Assembly (NCBI GenBank): GCA_900320795.1
Contig: ONTQ01000019.1
Coordinates: 1-48,460 of the forward strand
DNA: 48,460 nucleotides
DNA from: an uncultured Bacteroidales bacterium
GTDB lineage: Bacteria; Bacteroidota; Bacteroidia; Bacteroidales; UBA932
Reading direction: 5' to 3'
How positions within the stretch are numbered: the first letter of the stretch is position 1; each line of letters begins with the position of its first letter. Below, in pieces: positions 1 through 16,048 of the stretch. The position numbers were made by a program, and so were the translations under genes. Under the pieces are notes generated by a model, which saw only the letters and a program-made list of their open reading frames with translations, made no database searches and had not been told where the DNA came from.

Positions 1-975
1 GATGCCTGGGAGGCCGAAGAGCGTGCCGCTGACGGCACCATCCTCACCAACGAGAAATTCCCCGACATGAAGTCCCTGGCCGACTGGCTCCACGGAAACG
101 GACTCCGCCTGGGCATCTATTCCAGCCCCGGAAGCCACACCTGCGGTGGCTATCTGGGTTCTATCGGCCATGAGGAGCAGGATGCCAAAACCTGGAACGA
201 CTGGGGCATCGACTATCTCAAATACGACTGGTGCGGCTACAACAAGGTGTTCAGCGCCAGTAATGATCACTCGACCGCCGCTTATCTGCGTCCTTATGTG
301 AAGATGCAGCAGTACCTCCGCGAACAGCCCCGTGACATCTTCTATTCCCTCTGCCAGTACGGGATGGCCAAAGTGTGGGAGTGGGGGGCCTATATCGATG
401 CCAACTCCTGGCGTACGACGGGAGACATCAATGACACCTGGGCCTCTCTGTACAGCATCGGCTTCGAGCAGCAGGCCGGCCTCCACCCCTATGCCGGTCC
501 CGGCCATTGGAATGACCCCGACATGCTGGTGGTCGGGAAGGTCGGCTGGAGCAACAACCTCTGGGACAGCCGCCTTACCCCGGACGAGCAGTACACCCAC
601 ATTTCCCTGTGGTCGCTGCTCGCCGCCAACATGCTCATCGGCTGCCCGCTGGACCAGATTGACGATTTCACCTTCAACCTCCTGTGCAACAACGAGGTGA
701 ATGCCGTGAACCAGGATATCCTGGGCCACCAGGCCCACCAGGACGTGGTGGAGGACAATGTGCAGATCTGGAGCCGGGACCTCTATGACGGCGGCAAGGC
801 CGTGGGTATCTTCAATCTCAATGAGGCCGCAATGCCCACCCTTCTCAAGGGCGCCCTGGAGAAAATCGGCATCCAGGCCGATACTGCCCGGGATCTCTGG
901 CGCCAGAAAGACATCCCTACCGATGCCGTGTACATGATTCCTTCCCACGGCGTCCTGTATGTAAAAGTGAAGTAA
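1..975 (+). CDS. GH27 alpha-galactosidase family protein, 5'-truncated by window edge
   Basis: The reading frame is open from base 1, so the N-terminus lies outside the window; 324 residues and the stop are visible. The product resembles glycoside hydrolase family 27, retaining enzymes that release terminal alpha-D-galactose (some members act on alpha-N-acetylgalactosamine or beta-L-arabinopyranose). Support comes from the ordered motifs FPDMKSLADWLH, GLRLGIYSSPG, HTCGGY, then DYLKYDWC, whose middle Asp is the expected nucleophile, and SWRTTGDINDTW, whose Asp after Gly is the expected acid/base. PGHWNDPDMLVVG is a further family signature. A C-terminal beta-sandwich follows. The next gene starts 3 bp after the stop, so this is the first visible member of a glycosidase operon. 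The signal peptide cannot be judged. The family is well supported, but the exact substrate is not. Confidence 0.9.
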   Translation, partial: DAWEAEERAADGTILTNEKFPDMKSLADWLHGNGLRLGIYSSPGSHTCGGYLGSIGHEEQDAKTWNDWGIDYLKYDWCGYNKVFSASNDHSTAAYLRPYVKMQQYLREQPRDIFYSLCQYGMAKVWEWGAYIDANSWRTTGDINDTWASLYSIGFEQQAGLHPYAGPGHWNDPDMLVVGKVGWSNNLWDSRLTPDEQYTHISLWSLLAANMLIGCPLDQIDDFTFNLLCNNEVNAVNQDILGHQAHQDVVEDNVQIWSRDLYDGGKAVGIFNLNEAAMPTLLKGALEKIGIQADTARDLWRQKDIPTDAVYMIPSHGVLYVKVK

Positions 976-978
976 CAG

Positions 979-3900
979 ATGAGAATGAAGCGCTTTCTCC
1001 GGATGCTCCTTCTCTTCCTGCCGCTGTCGTGCGGCCGGGGAGGAGAAGTGCGCATTTCGCAGTTGGAGGACGGATTCCGGAACATTCCGGATTCCGTCCA
1101 GACTGCCGTTTATTGGTATTGGCTGGATAACCATATTTCCAAGGACGGAGTGGTGAAGGATCTCCAGGCCATGAAGCGCGTCGGCATCAACCGCGCATTC
1201 ATCGGCAACCAGGGAGTGGACGAAGGGGACGGTCCCGTGCCCCTTTTCTCCGACGAGTGGCTGGACATCACCCATACCGCTCTCAGGACGGCCGGTGAAC
1301 TGGGCATTGAGGTGGGCCTTTTCAACTGCCCGGGCTGGAGCCAGTCCGGCGGCCCCTGGATTACTCCGGAGCAGAGCATGAAATACCTTGAGGGACATTT
1401 CCAGCAGGTGACGGGGAACGGCCGCGAGCAGCTGCTGGCCCTTCCGGACGTTCCTTTGGACCGGATTGTGGATATCCAGGCATTCCGCAAGATGTTGGGT
1501 GCTTCCCGCAGCTGGACCTTGAAAACGCGGAAGGGCGTGCCGGCGGTCCTCCGGATGCAGGCCGATTTCCCGGTCCACAGCCTCAAACTGGAAAGTGACG
1601 GGGAACAGTGGACGGAGGCCACCCTCTTGTGCAACGGAAAGGAACTGGCCGCTTTTACCTATGACCGGCATAATCTGAACCCGAATGTGGGGTTCAAGCC
1701 GCTGGCCCCCTGGGTGGAGAGTTTCCCTGACGGGCAATCCGGCACCTATGAACTCCGTTTGAAAGCCCCCTCCGACGGCACGTTCACCGTTACGCTTTCC
1801 GAGACGGGCCTTATGCCCCATTATGCGGAAAAGAGCCTCGCGAAGATGTTCCAGGAGCCGCTTCCCATGTGGGACTGTTATATGTGGGAACATCCGCGAT
1901 ATGTGAACTACCGGAATTGCGTCGATCCAATCTTTCAACAGAATATCACGGATTGCCTGGTGGACGGAAAACTCCGTTGGAAAGTCCCGGACGGGGAATG
2001 GACCATTCTTACCAGCTATATGCAAAGCACCGGTGTTCCCAATTCCCCCGCTGTCTCCGAAGGAACCGGCCTGGAGGTGGACAAGATGAGCCGCCGCTAT
2101 ATCGCGGAGCATTACGACGCCTTTGTGGGGGACCTTCTCCGCCGCATTCCGCCCCAGGACCGCACGGCCTGGAAAGTGGTGGTGGAGGACAGTTACGAAA
2201 CCGGCGGTCAGAACTGGACGGATGACATGGCCGGGGTGTTTGAAAAAACCTATGGCTACGATCCCCGTCCTTATCTTCCTGTCCTGCAGGGCCTCGTGGT
2301 GAGCACCATGGAAGAGAGCGAGCGTTTCCTCTGGGACATTCGCCGGCTGGTTGCCGACAGGGTGGCTTACGATTATGTGGGTGGCCTCAGGGAAAAGGCG
2401 AATGCCGACGGCCTTCAGACCTGGCTGGAATGCTACGGTCACTGGGGATTTCCCGGCGAGTTCCTCCTTTACGGCAGCCAGAGCGACCAGATTGGCGGTG
2501 AATTCTGGAGCGAGGGAAGTCTCGGGGACATTGAGAACCGCGCAGCCTCGTCCTGCGGCCACATTTACGGAAAGAACAAGATATGGGCCGAGTCCTGCAC
2601 GGCGGGGTCTCCCCAGTTCCACCGTTACCCGCGGTTGATGAAGCAGCGTACCGACCGCTTCTTCTGCGAAGGCATCAACGCCACCCTCCTTCATCTGTAC
2701 ATCCAGCAGCCAGATGACCGGAAGCCCGGTCGTGACGCCTGGTTCGGCAACGAGTTCAACCGCAACAATTCCTGGTTCGAGGGCATGGGCACGTTCGTGC
2801 AGTACCTCAAGCGCTGCAACTTCATGCTGCAGCAGGGCCGATATGTGGCCGATGTGGCCTATTTTATCGGCGAAGATGCCCCCAAGATGACGGGTGTGAC
2901 GGACCCGGCCCTCCCCAAGGGGTACAGTTTTGACTATATCAACGCCGACGTGCTCCGGCATCACGCCCATGTGAAGGATGGCCGTCTGGTTCTGGACAGC
3001 GGCATGGAGTATCGGGTACTGGTGCTTCCCCGGCAGGAGACCATGCGTCCCGAGGTGCTGGAGGTAATTGCCGGATTTGTGACGGAAGGTCTCTGCATTG
3101 TCGGGAACGCTCCCCAGCGTTCTCCCAGCTTGCAACACGGCATTTTTGAGTCGGACGAAATGGTCCGGAAACTGGCGGCACAGATCTGGAACGGAAGCGG
3201 GAAGGGGATGGTTTATCCTGCAGACACGCCGCTGGCCAGGGTCCTGGACGACCTGGGAACGCGTCCCGATTTTTCTTATCCGGAAAAAGAGGGAAATCTT
3301 CTCTTTATCCACCGTACCCTGGAGACCGAAGGTGAGATTTATTTTGTCTCCAACCAGGAAGACGAAGCTGTTTCCGTGCATCCTTCCTTCCGGGTCTGTC
3401 CCTCCTGGAAGGCCGAGCTTTGGGATCCCCTTACCGGGGAAGTAACGGGCTGGGACGGGAAAACCCTGTCCCTGGACCGCCTCCAGAGTGTATTTGTGGT
3501 ATTCCGGAAAGCGGCCAAAGCCCCTGGACGGGCACCGGTCACTGCGATGCCGGTGGATGGCCCCTGGACCGTGGCGTTCGCTCCATCGGCCGGAAATCCG
3601 GGCTTTTCCCGTACCTTCGAAAGCCTCTCCGACTGGAGCCTCAGCGAAGACCCGGCCGTGAAATACTACTCCGGAAACGCCACTTATACCGGCACATTCA
3701 TCCTTGACAAGGTTCCTGCCGATGCTTCCCTGGACCTGGGGGAAGCGATGGTGATCGCCGGTGTTAAGGTGAATGGAAAGGATGCGGGCGGCGTCTGGAC
3801 CTATCCTTATCGGCTGCCCGTATCGGACTGGCTGCAGAAGGGAGAGAATGTTGTGGAAATCACTGTGTACAACAATTGGCAGAACCGGCTCATCGCCGAC

Positions 3901-4011
3901 GAAAAACTCCGTCCTGAAGAGCGCGGCACCTGGACCAACCACCATACTTTCGAGGCTGATGACCCGTTGCAGCCTTCCGGCCTCCTTGGCCCCGTCAGGC
4001 TCCTGTTTTAG
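979..4011 (+). CDS. GH106 alpha-L-rhamnosidase-like lipoprotein
   Basis: This 1010-residue protein resembles GH106, inverting alpha-L-rhamnosidases known from rhamnogalacturonan-degrading Bacteroides. The N-terminus is a short lipoprotein signal ending in LPLSC, so the enzyme is probably lipid-anchored in the periplasm or at the surface. The region after it (VYWYWLDNHISKDGVVKD, then a GINRAFIGN stretch) is typical of GH106 N-termini. The segments VVEDSYETGGQNW (around residue 400) and WAESCTAG (around residue 537) are the likely acidic active-site regions. The last 150 residues read as a jelly-roll sugar-binding domain (DASLDLGEAMVIAGVKVNGK, VVEITVYNNWQNRL). The start is ATG 979; ATG 985 is an alternative. 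It sits 3 bp after the GH27 gene and 23 bp before a GH78 gene, consistent with one transcript. Confidence 0.87.
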   Translation: MRMKRFLRMLLLFLPLSCGRGGEVRISQLEDGFRNIPDSVQTAVYWYWLDNHISKDGVVKDLQAMKRVGINRAFIGNQGVDEGDGPVPLFSDEWLDITHTALRTAGELGIEVGLFNCPGWSQSGGPWITPEQSMKYLEGHFQQVTGNGREQLLALPDVPLDRIVDIQAFRKMLGASRSWTLKTRKGVPAVLRMQADFPVHSLKLESDGEQWTEATLLCNGKELAAFTYDRHNLNPNVGFKPLAPWVESFPDGQSGTYELRLKAPSDGTFTVTLSETGLMPHYAEKSLAKMFQEPLPMWDCYMWEHPRYVNYRNCVDPIFQQNITDCLVDGKLRWKVPDGEWTILTSYMQSTGVPNSPAVSEGTGLEVDKMSRRYIAEHYDAFVGDLLRRIPPQDRTAWKVVVEDSYETGGQNWTDDMAGVFEKTYGYDPRPYLPVLQGLVVSTMEESERFLWDIRRLVADRVAYDYVGGLREKANADGLQTWLECYGHWGFPGEFLLYGSQSDQIGGEFWSEGSLGDIENRAASSCGHIYGKNKIWAESCTAGSPQFHRYPRLMKQRTDRFFCEGINATLLHLYIQQPDDRKPGRDAWFGNEFNRNNSWFEGMGTFVQYLKRCNFMLQQGRYVADVAYFIGEDAPKMTGVTDPALPKGYSFDYINADVLRHHAHVKDGRLVLDSGMEYRVLVLPRQETMRPEVLEVIAGFVTEGLCIVGNAPQRSPSLQHGIFESDEMVRKLAAQIWNGSGKGMVYPADTPLARVLDDLGTRPDFSYPEKEGNLLFIHRTLETEGEIYFVSNQEDEAVSVHPSFRVCPSWKAELWDPLTGEVTGWDGKTLSLDRLQSVFVVFRKAAKAPGRAPVTAMPVDGPWTVAFAPSAGNPGFSRTFESLSDWSLSEDPAVKYYSGNATYTGTFILDKVPADASLDLGEAMVIAGVKVNGKDAGGVWTYPYRLPVSDWLQKGENVVEITVYNNWQNRLIADEKLRPEERGTWTNHHTFEADDPLQPSGLLGPVRLLF

Positions 4012-4034
4012 CATACAAACAAAACGATATCGAT

Positions 4035-10162
<6,128 letters not shown>

Positions 10163-10168
10163 TTGTGT

Positions 10169-11881
10169 ATGAAAAAATTAATCTTTCTTATCGGAATGAC
10201 GGCCTTTCTGGGAGCGTGTTGCTCCCAGGAAGGATCCGTACCTCAGGAAAAGCCTGCTTTTGTAACGGAATACCTGACCCCTGTGCGCATTGTGTGCACG
10301 CGAGGTCCGGTGGAGAATGCCGATGTCTTGCTCAAATCTGACATGGGACAGGTGAGCACCAGTGAAAAGCGGGTGGTCACGCTCCGGGAAGGGGGATCGG
10401 TCCTCCTGGATTTTGGAAAAGAACTTCAGGGAGGCATCCAGATTGTCCGCACCATGAGCGGCTCCCACAAGGCCGCCCGCGTGCGTCTGTGTCTGGGTGA
10501 ATCCGTGAGCGAGGCGCTCAGCAGCGTGGACGCTCCCGGCAGCACCGCCACCAACGACCATTCGGCCCGTGACGTAGAGGTCTCGCTTCCCTGGGTGGGG
10601 AGCATCGAGTTCGGAAACAGCGGTTTCCGCTTCGCCCGCCTGGACCTGGTGGACGGGGATGGGGAAGAGGTTACCCTGCTGTCGGTCCGTGCCGTCTCCC
10701 ATATGCGGAACCTGGATTATCTGGGAACTTTCCGCTGCTCCGACGAACGTCTGAACCAGATCTGGCAGACAGGGGCCTATACGGTACATCTCTGCATGCA
10801 GGACTACCTCTGGGACGGCATCAAGCGGGACCGGCTGGTCTGGATGGGAGACATGCACCCGGAGGTGATGACAGCCAATACCGTCTTCGGAAACCAGGAA
10901 GTGATTCGCAAAAGTCTGGATTACGTCCGGGACAGAACTTCTCCCGTGGACTGGATGAACGGCATCTGCTCCTATTCGCTCTGGTGGATTATCATCCAGC
11001 ACCACCTGTATCAGTGGTATGGGGATATGGATTATCTCAAAGAGCAGCGGGAATATCTGAGAGCCCTCCTGCACACGGTGATGGACCAGATGGACGGAAA
11101 CCGGGAGGCTTATGCGGAAGGACGCTTCATCGACTGGCCCTCCAACGACCAGCCAGCGGTGATTCACGCAGGCCTTCAGGCCCTCAGCGTCCGTGCGCTG
11201 GAAGCCGGGGCCGATCTGGCCTTCCGGCTGGGGGAAAAGGTCCTTCGGGAAGAATGCCTGGCAGCGGCGAAGTGGCTCCGAACCTATGTTCCCGACATGG
11301 TGGAAAACAGCCAGGCGGCAGCGCTCCTGTCGCTCTCCAGCATGGTGGATGCGGCCGATGCATCGGCCATTATCCTTCGCAACGGGGCCGAAAAGTTCAC
11401 CTCCTTCATGGGTTATTACCTTCTGGAAGCGCTGGCCCGGAGCGGTCATTATTCCGAGGCCATGGACCTCATCTCCGACTACTGGGGCCGGATGCTTGAT
11501 CTCGGGGCCACCACATTCTGGGAAGATTTCAACTACGCGGATGCCAGGAATGCCGCGCGGATTGACGAGCCGGTCCCTGATGGGAAATTCGATATCCATG
11601 CCGACGGCGGTGCCTGGTGCTACGTGGGCCTCCGTCACAGTTTCTGCCACGGCTGGGCCAGCGGTCCCACCGCGTGGCTCAGCGAACATGTCCTGGGCGT
11701 AGAACCCGTGGAGCCCGGTTTCCGTCAGGTGCGGATCGAACCGCATCTGGGAGATCTGGAATGGGCGGAGGGCACGGTCTCCACTCCGCAGGGCATCATT
11801 CTGGTGAGGCATGAAAAGCAGTCCGACGGCCGTGTGAAGACCACGGCTAAGCTCCCGAAAGGTGTAAAAAGAAGCCAGTAA
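10169..11881 (+). CDS. GH78-like six-hairpin glycosidase, lipoprotein
   Basis: This protein of about 570 residues is shorter than typical GH78 enzymes. ATG 10169 is chosen over the in-frame TTG 10163 because it opens a lipoprotein signal (MKKLIFLIGMTAFLGAC). The N-terminal third is a beta-sandwich (VLLDFGKELQGGIQI, FRFARLDLVDGDGEEV). The rest is an (alpha/alpha)6 barrel with LGTFRCSDERLNQIWQTGAYTV-like features of GH78. The active-site loop reads DGIKRDRLVWMGDMHPE instead of DCPQRNERLGW, so substrate or mechanism may differ from classical rhamnosidases. The C-terminal segment HSFCHGWASGPTAWL followed by GVEPVEPGFRQVRIEP matches the end of GH78 proteins. It is 6 bp after GH2 and 2 bp before the GH31::GH3 gene. 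Alpha-L-rhamnosidase is the best guess; another exo-alpha-glycosidase is possible. Confidence 0.8.
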   Translation: MKKLIFLIGMTAFLGACCSQEGSVPQEKPAFVTEYLTPVRIVCTRGPVENADVLLKSDMGQVSTSEKRVVTLREGGSVLLDFGKELQGGIQIVRTMSGSHKAARVRLCLGESVSEALSSVDAPGSTATNDHSARDVEVSLPWVGSIEFGNSGFRFARLDLVDGDGEEVTLLSVRAVSHMRNLDYLGTFRCSDERLNQIWQTGAYTVHLCMQDYLWDGIKRDRLVWMGDMHPEVMTANTVFGNQEVIRKSLDYVRDRTSPVDWMNGICSYSLWWIIIQHHLYQWYGDMDYLKEQREYLRALLHTVMDQMDGNREAYAEGRFIDWPSNDQPAVIHAGLQALSVRALEAGADLAFRLGEKVLREECLAAAKWLRTYVPDMVENSQAAALLSLSSMVDAADASAIILRNGAEKFTSFMGYYLLEALARSGHYSEAMDLISDYWGRMLDLGATTFWEDFNYADARNAARIDEPVPDGKFDIHADGGAWCYVGLRHSFCHGWASGPTAWLSEHVLGVEPVEPGFRQVRIEPHLGDLEWAEGTVSTPQGIILVRHEKQSDGRVKTTAKLPKGVKRSQ

Positions 11882-11883
11882 AA

Positions 11884-14800
11884 ATGAAAATGAAAAAGTT
11901 CCTTCTGGCCGGCGTGCTTCTGGGATGTATGGTTTCCTGTTCCCGGCCTTCCCCGGTTGAGATTCCCCTTGATGGCGGCACCTTGTGCATCGCCCCCCTC
12001 CGGGAAGATGCTATGCGCGTACGCTATGTCCCGGAAGGCGCCTGCTTGCCGGAAGAACTGATTTTCACGGAAAAAGTGTCTGTTCCCGAATACAAAGTGC
12101 AACGGCTCGACGGCGGCGATATTCGCATCACCACCGCCCGGATGCAGGCCGAATACAGCCAGGCTACCGGCGCCCTCACTTTCAAGGATGCAGACGGAAT
12201 GGTCTTTCTGGAGGAAAAACCCGGCATCCGGGAGAAGAATGCCGTGACATTCCTTTCTCCGAAGTATGAGCACCTCTACGGCACCGGCCAGTTCCAGGAC
12301 GGGTATCTGGACATCCGTGGTCTGAGCCGCCGGCTCACACAGGTGAATACGCAGATATCCCTGCCCATGATTCTCTCCAGCCGCGGTTATGGCCTCCTTT
12401 GGCACAGTTACGGGCTCACGGAGTTCAATCCGGCCGACGAGTCCCTGGACATTTCCGGAGGAAAAACGCCCCTCCGGCTGCAGGAAGCCGGGGAATACGC
12501 CTTTTTGCTGGACAGCGGGGAAAAGATGTCCACCCGGCAGTACCTGGCCATAGACGGGAAGCCTCTGGCCGATTACACCAACATCTGGCTGCCTCCCACC
12601 GTGGCGGTGAAGGCCTTCCTGGAGGCAGGTGAACATGTGGTGGAAACGGTTTCCAGCGGAGCGTCCCCGCTGCTTTTCTGGCGCAAGGTGACGGACGAGA
12701 CTACGTTCCGCTCTCCCGATGCCCCGGTGGTGGATTATACCGTTTTTGCAGGTAAGGCCGATGCGGTGCAGCACGCGTTCCGCAGCCTGAGCGGCCATGT
12801 TCCCGAGATGCCGATGTGGATGTTCCGCTACATCCACTGCCGGGAGCGCTACGACACGCAGGAAGAACTCCTGACGGCAGCCCGGCGCTTCAAGGAGGAA
12901 GGAATTCCTGTGGGAACCATCGTCCAGGACTGGCAGTACTGGGGCAAACTGGGTTGGAACGCCATGCAGTTCGACCCGGACAAATACCCGGACCCTGCCG
13001 CCATGGTAGAGGAAGTACACGGCTTGGGACAGCATATCATGCTTTCCGTCTGGTCCAGGATGGATCCCTCCTGTGAGGTGGGGAAGGAGATGCAGGAGAA
13101 CGCTTGTTTCATCCCCGGCACCGAATGGGTGGATTTCTTCAAGAAAGAGGCGGCCGATGCATACTGGCTCCATTTCCGGGAACGTCTGCTGCCCCTCGGT
13201 TTCGATGCCTGGTGGCAGGATGCCACCGAACCGGAGAACGACGACCTGGCTGGCCGCCGGATTGGCCCAGAGGGCATTCCCGGCGAGTTGTATCGCAATG
13301 TGTATCCCCTGAAAGTGATTGAAACCGTCTCCGGCGGGCTGCGGGCTGCCGGAAAGACGCCGGTCATCCTCACCCGCAGCGCCTTCTCCGGCATGCAGCG
13401 CTACGGCGCCATCACCTGGAGCGGGGATGTCCTGGCCGACTGGGACAGTTTCCGCCGCCAGATTGTGGCCGGTCTGGGCCAGATGGCGGCCGGTCTTCCC
13501 TGGTGGACCATGGATGCAGGCGGCTTTTTCCGCCCTTCTGACCAATATACAGATGCGGCTTATCAGGAACTGATGATACGCTGGATTCAGGCAAGCGTCT
13601 ATATCCCTTTCATGCGGGTACATGGTTACATGAGCCGTACGGAGCCGTGGGAGTACCCGGCGCAGACACGGAGGCTGTTCGAGGAGAGCATCCGTCACCG
13701 TGAAGCCTTGCTTCCTTATCTCACGGAATGCGCGCGCCGGGTAACGGAAGAGGACTATACGCTCATGCGTCCGCTGGTCTTTGACTTCCCGGGCGATGCA
13801 GAGGCCCTTCGGCAGGAAACGGAATATATGTTCGGCCCGGATTATCTGGTCTGTCCCGTAACGGAACCCGGCGTAAAATCCTGGCGGGTATATCTTCCCG
13901 TGAATATCGACGGCTGGGAGGAAGTGAGGACCGGGAAGATGTATGACGGAGGCTCTTATTACGACATTCCGGTGGACCTGGAGGGCATTCCCGTGTTCCG
14001 TCGTGTCCAAAATGGCCTTGCTGCCTTCCTGAATGAGGACCTTCCCGTCGGGGACCGTGTGCAGGACCTGCTGGACCGGCTTACGGTCGATGAGAAGATA
14101 GACCTTCTCCGGGCCACCTCCCCGGACATCCCGCGACTGGGCATCCAGAAGTATTATCACGGGAACGAGGCCCTGCACGGAATTGTCCGTCCCGGTCGGT
14201 TTACGGTTTTCCCGCAGGCAATCGGCCTGGCCTCCACCTGGGATCCCGCCCTGTTAAAGCGGGTGTCCGGAGCGGCTTCCGATGAAGCCCGGGCCCGTTG
14301 GAACGAACTGGGCAGGGGAGAGCTGCAGAAGGCTCAGTTCAGTGACCTGCTAACTTTCTGGTCGCCGACGGTGAATATGGCGCGTGACCCCCGTTGGGGA
14401 CGCACCCCGGAAACCTACGGAGAAGACCCTTTCCTTACCGGAGAGTTGGGGGCTGCCTTCGTCCAAGGCCTTCAGGGAGACGATTCCCGTTACCTGAAAG
14501 TGGTATCCACCCCCAAGCACTTCACCGCCAACAACGAGGAACACAACCGCTTCGAGTGCAATGCCCTTATCTCCGAAAAGCAGATGCGGGAGTACTATCT
14601 GCCTGCCTTCGAGTCGTGTATCCGCAGCGGCCGGGCAACCTCCATTATGACAGCATACAACGCTATCAACGGCATCCCCTGTACGGGCAATCCCTGGCTG
14701 CTGAAAAAGGTTCTCCGTGACGACTGGGGTTTCGGCGGCTATGTGGTGAGTGACTGCGGGGCACCGGACCTGCTCCGGAGCGGCCATCATTATGTGCAGA

Positions 14801-16041
14801 CCAAGGAGGAGGCCGCCGCCCTGGCTCTCTCCTCGGGCCTGGACCTGGAATGTGGAGACGACGTCTTCGTGGAGCCGTTGCGCAGGGCCCTTGCCGGGGG
14901 GAAGGTGACGACGGCCGATATCGACCGCGCCGCCCGCAATGTCTTGACGGCCAGGATGCGACTGGGGCTTTTTGACGATCCTTCCCACAATCCGTACAAC
15001 CGGATTCCGCCTTCCGTGGTGGGATGTCCCGAGCACAGGGAACTGGCCTTGCAAGCCGCCCGTGAGGCCATTGTCCTGCTGAAAAATGAGAATGCAATGC
15101 TTCCGCTCAGGCGCGGGCTACTCCGTTCGCTGGCCGTCGTGGGCATCAATGCCGCCGCTTGTGAATTCGGAGACTACAGCGGAGTGCCGGTAGCAGAGCC
15201 CGTATCTATCCTGGAAGGGATTCGTGCCCTGGCCGGTCCGGACATCGATGTCAGGCATGTGCCTTGGAAAGAGGAAGGAGCGGACCGGGCGGCAGCCTCG
15301 TGCGATGCCGTGGTCGCGGTCATGGGAATCAATCGGGAGATTGAACGGGAAGGGAAGGATCGGGATGACATCGGCCTTCCGGCCTATCAGGTGGAGTTCC
15401 TGCAGCAGTTGTATGCGGCCAATCCCCGTCTGATTCTGGTTCTGGTGGCAGGCAGTTCGCTCTCCCTTGCGTGGGAACAGGAAAATCTTCCTGCTATCGT
15501 GAATGCCTGGTATCCGGGCGAGCAGGGCGGAACGGCCGTGGCGGAGGTGCTGTTCGGGGACTACAATCCGGCCGGACGACTGCCGCTCACGTATTACCGC
15601 TCCGTGGAAGACCTGCCGCCTTTTGACGATTACGATATCACTAAACGTACGTACAAGTACTTCGAAGGTCCTGTCCAGTATCCTTTCGGCTTTGGTCTCA
15701 GCTATACGACCTTCGCCTATTCCAATCTTGAGGTGAAGGAGGATGGAAGAATCGTGGAGGTGGCTTTCACGCTGACGAACGAGGGCCCTTGCGATGGCGA
15801 AGAAGTGGCTCAGGTGTATGTGCGCATCCCCGGATATGAGGGGAAGGCTCCCATCAGGGAATTGAAAGGATTCCAGCGCGTGTTTCTGCGCAAGGGCGAG
15901 AGCCGGAAGATGATTGTTCCGATCCGCCGGGAAGACCTCCGCTACTGGAGTGAATCCCAAGGCCGGTTCGTGGTCCCTGAAGCCCTGCCGGAAGTGATGG
16001 TGGGGGCTTCCTCTGCTGATATTCGTTTAACATCAAAATAA
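11884..16041 (+). CDS. GH31::GH3 two-enzyme fusion, lipoprotein
   Basis: This 1385-residue protein carries two glycosidase units behind one lipoprotein signal (ending MVSCS). Residues about 20-707 are GH31 (alpha-xylosidase/alpha-glucosidase family): QDWQYWGKLGW, the WWQDATEPE segment with likely nucleophile Asp446, and TWSGDV with likely acid/base Asp515. Residues about 715-1385 are GH3 (beta-glucosidase/beta-xylosidase family): DLLDRLTVDEKIDLL, NMARDPRWGRTPETYGEDP, the KHF segment, likely nucleophile Asp957 in YVVSDCGAPD, and a C-terminal fibronectin III-like domain. The GH31 part stops at GIPVFRR, where standalone enzymes normally continue into C-terminal beta-domains. The GH3 part begins almost at once with no linker or signal of its own. 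Together the two could strip alpha- and then beta-linked xylose or glucose. Both domain calls are strong, but joint activity is inference. Confidence 0.9.
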   Translation: MKMKKFLLAGVLLGCMVSCSRPSPVEIPLDGGTLCIAPLREDAMRVRYVPEGACLPEELIFTEKVSVPEYKVQRLDGGDIRITTARMQAEYSQATGALTFKDADGMVFLEEKPGIREKNAVTFLSPKYEHLYGTGQFQDGYLDIRGLSRRLTQVNTQISLPMILSSRGYGLLWHSYGLTEFNPADESLDISGGKTPLRLQEAGEYAFLLDSGEKMSTRQYLAIDGKPLADYTNIWLPPTVAVKAFLEAGEHVVETVSSGASPLLFWRKVTDETTFRSPDAPVVDYTVFAGKADAVQHAFRSLSGHVPEMPMWMFRYIHCRERYDTQEELLTAARRFKEEGIPVGTIVQDWQYWGKLGWNAMQFDPDKYPDPAAMVEEVHGLGQHIMLSVWSRMDPSCEVGKEMQENACFIPGTEWVDFFKKEAADAYWLHFRERLLPLGFDAWWQDATEPENDDLAGRRIGPEGIPGELYRNVYPLKVIETVSGGLRAAGKTPVILTRSAFSGMQRYGAITWSGDVLADWDSFRRQIVAGLGQMAAGLPWWTMDAGGFFRPSDQYTDAAYQELMIRWIQASVYIPFMRVHGYMSRTEPWEYPAQTRRLFEESIRHREALLPYLTECARRVTEEDYTLMRPLVFDFPGDAEALRQETEYMFGPDYLVCPVTEPGVKSWRVYLPVNIDGWEEVRTGKMYDGGSYYDIPVDLEGIPVFRRVQNGLAAFLNEDLPVGDRVQDLLDRLTVDEKIDLLRATSPDIPRLGIQKYYHGNEALHGIVRPGRFTVFPQAIGLASTWDPALLKRVSGAASDEARARWNELGRGELQKAQFSDLLTFWSPTVNMARDPRWGRTPETYGEDPFLTGELGAAFVQGLQGDDSRYLKVVSTPKHFTANNEEHNRFECNALISEKQMREYYLPAFESCIRSGRATSIMTAYNAINGIPCTGNPWLLKKVLRDDWGFGGYVVSDCGAPDLLRSGHHYVQTKEEAAALALSSGLDLECGDDVFVEPLRRALAGGKVTTADIDRAARNVLTARMRLGLFDDPSHNPYNRIPPSVVGCPEHRELALQAAREAIVLLKNENAMLPLRRGLLRSLAVVGINAAACEFGDYSGVPVAEPVSILEGIRALAGPDIDVRHVPWKEEGADRAAASCDAVVAVMGINREIEREGKDRDDIGLPAYQVEFLQQLYAANPRLILVLVAGSSLSLAWEQENLPAIVNAWYPGEQGGTAVAEVLFGDYNPAGRLPLTYYRSVEDLPPFDDYDITKRTYKYFEGPVQYPFGFGLSYTTFAYSNLEVKEDGRIVEVAFTLTNEGPCDGEEVAQVYVRIPGYEGKAPIRELKGFQRVFLRKGESRKMIVPIRREDLRYWSESQGRFVVPEALPEVMVGASSADIRLTSK

Positions 16042-16048
16042 TCCGACT

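Noticed and set aside
11725-14178. An 817-codon open frame on the - strand over the GH31 part
   Set aside because: Same composition effect; no family resemblance, and it overlaps two real genes.
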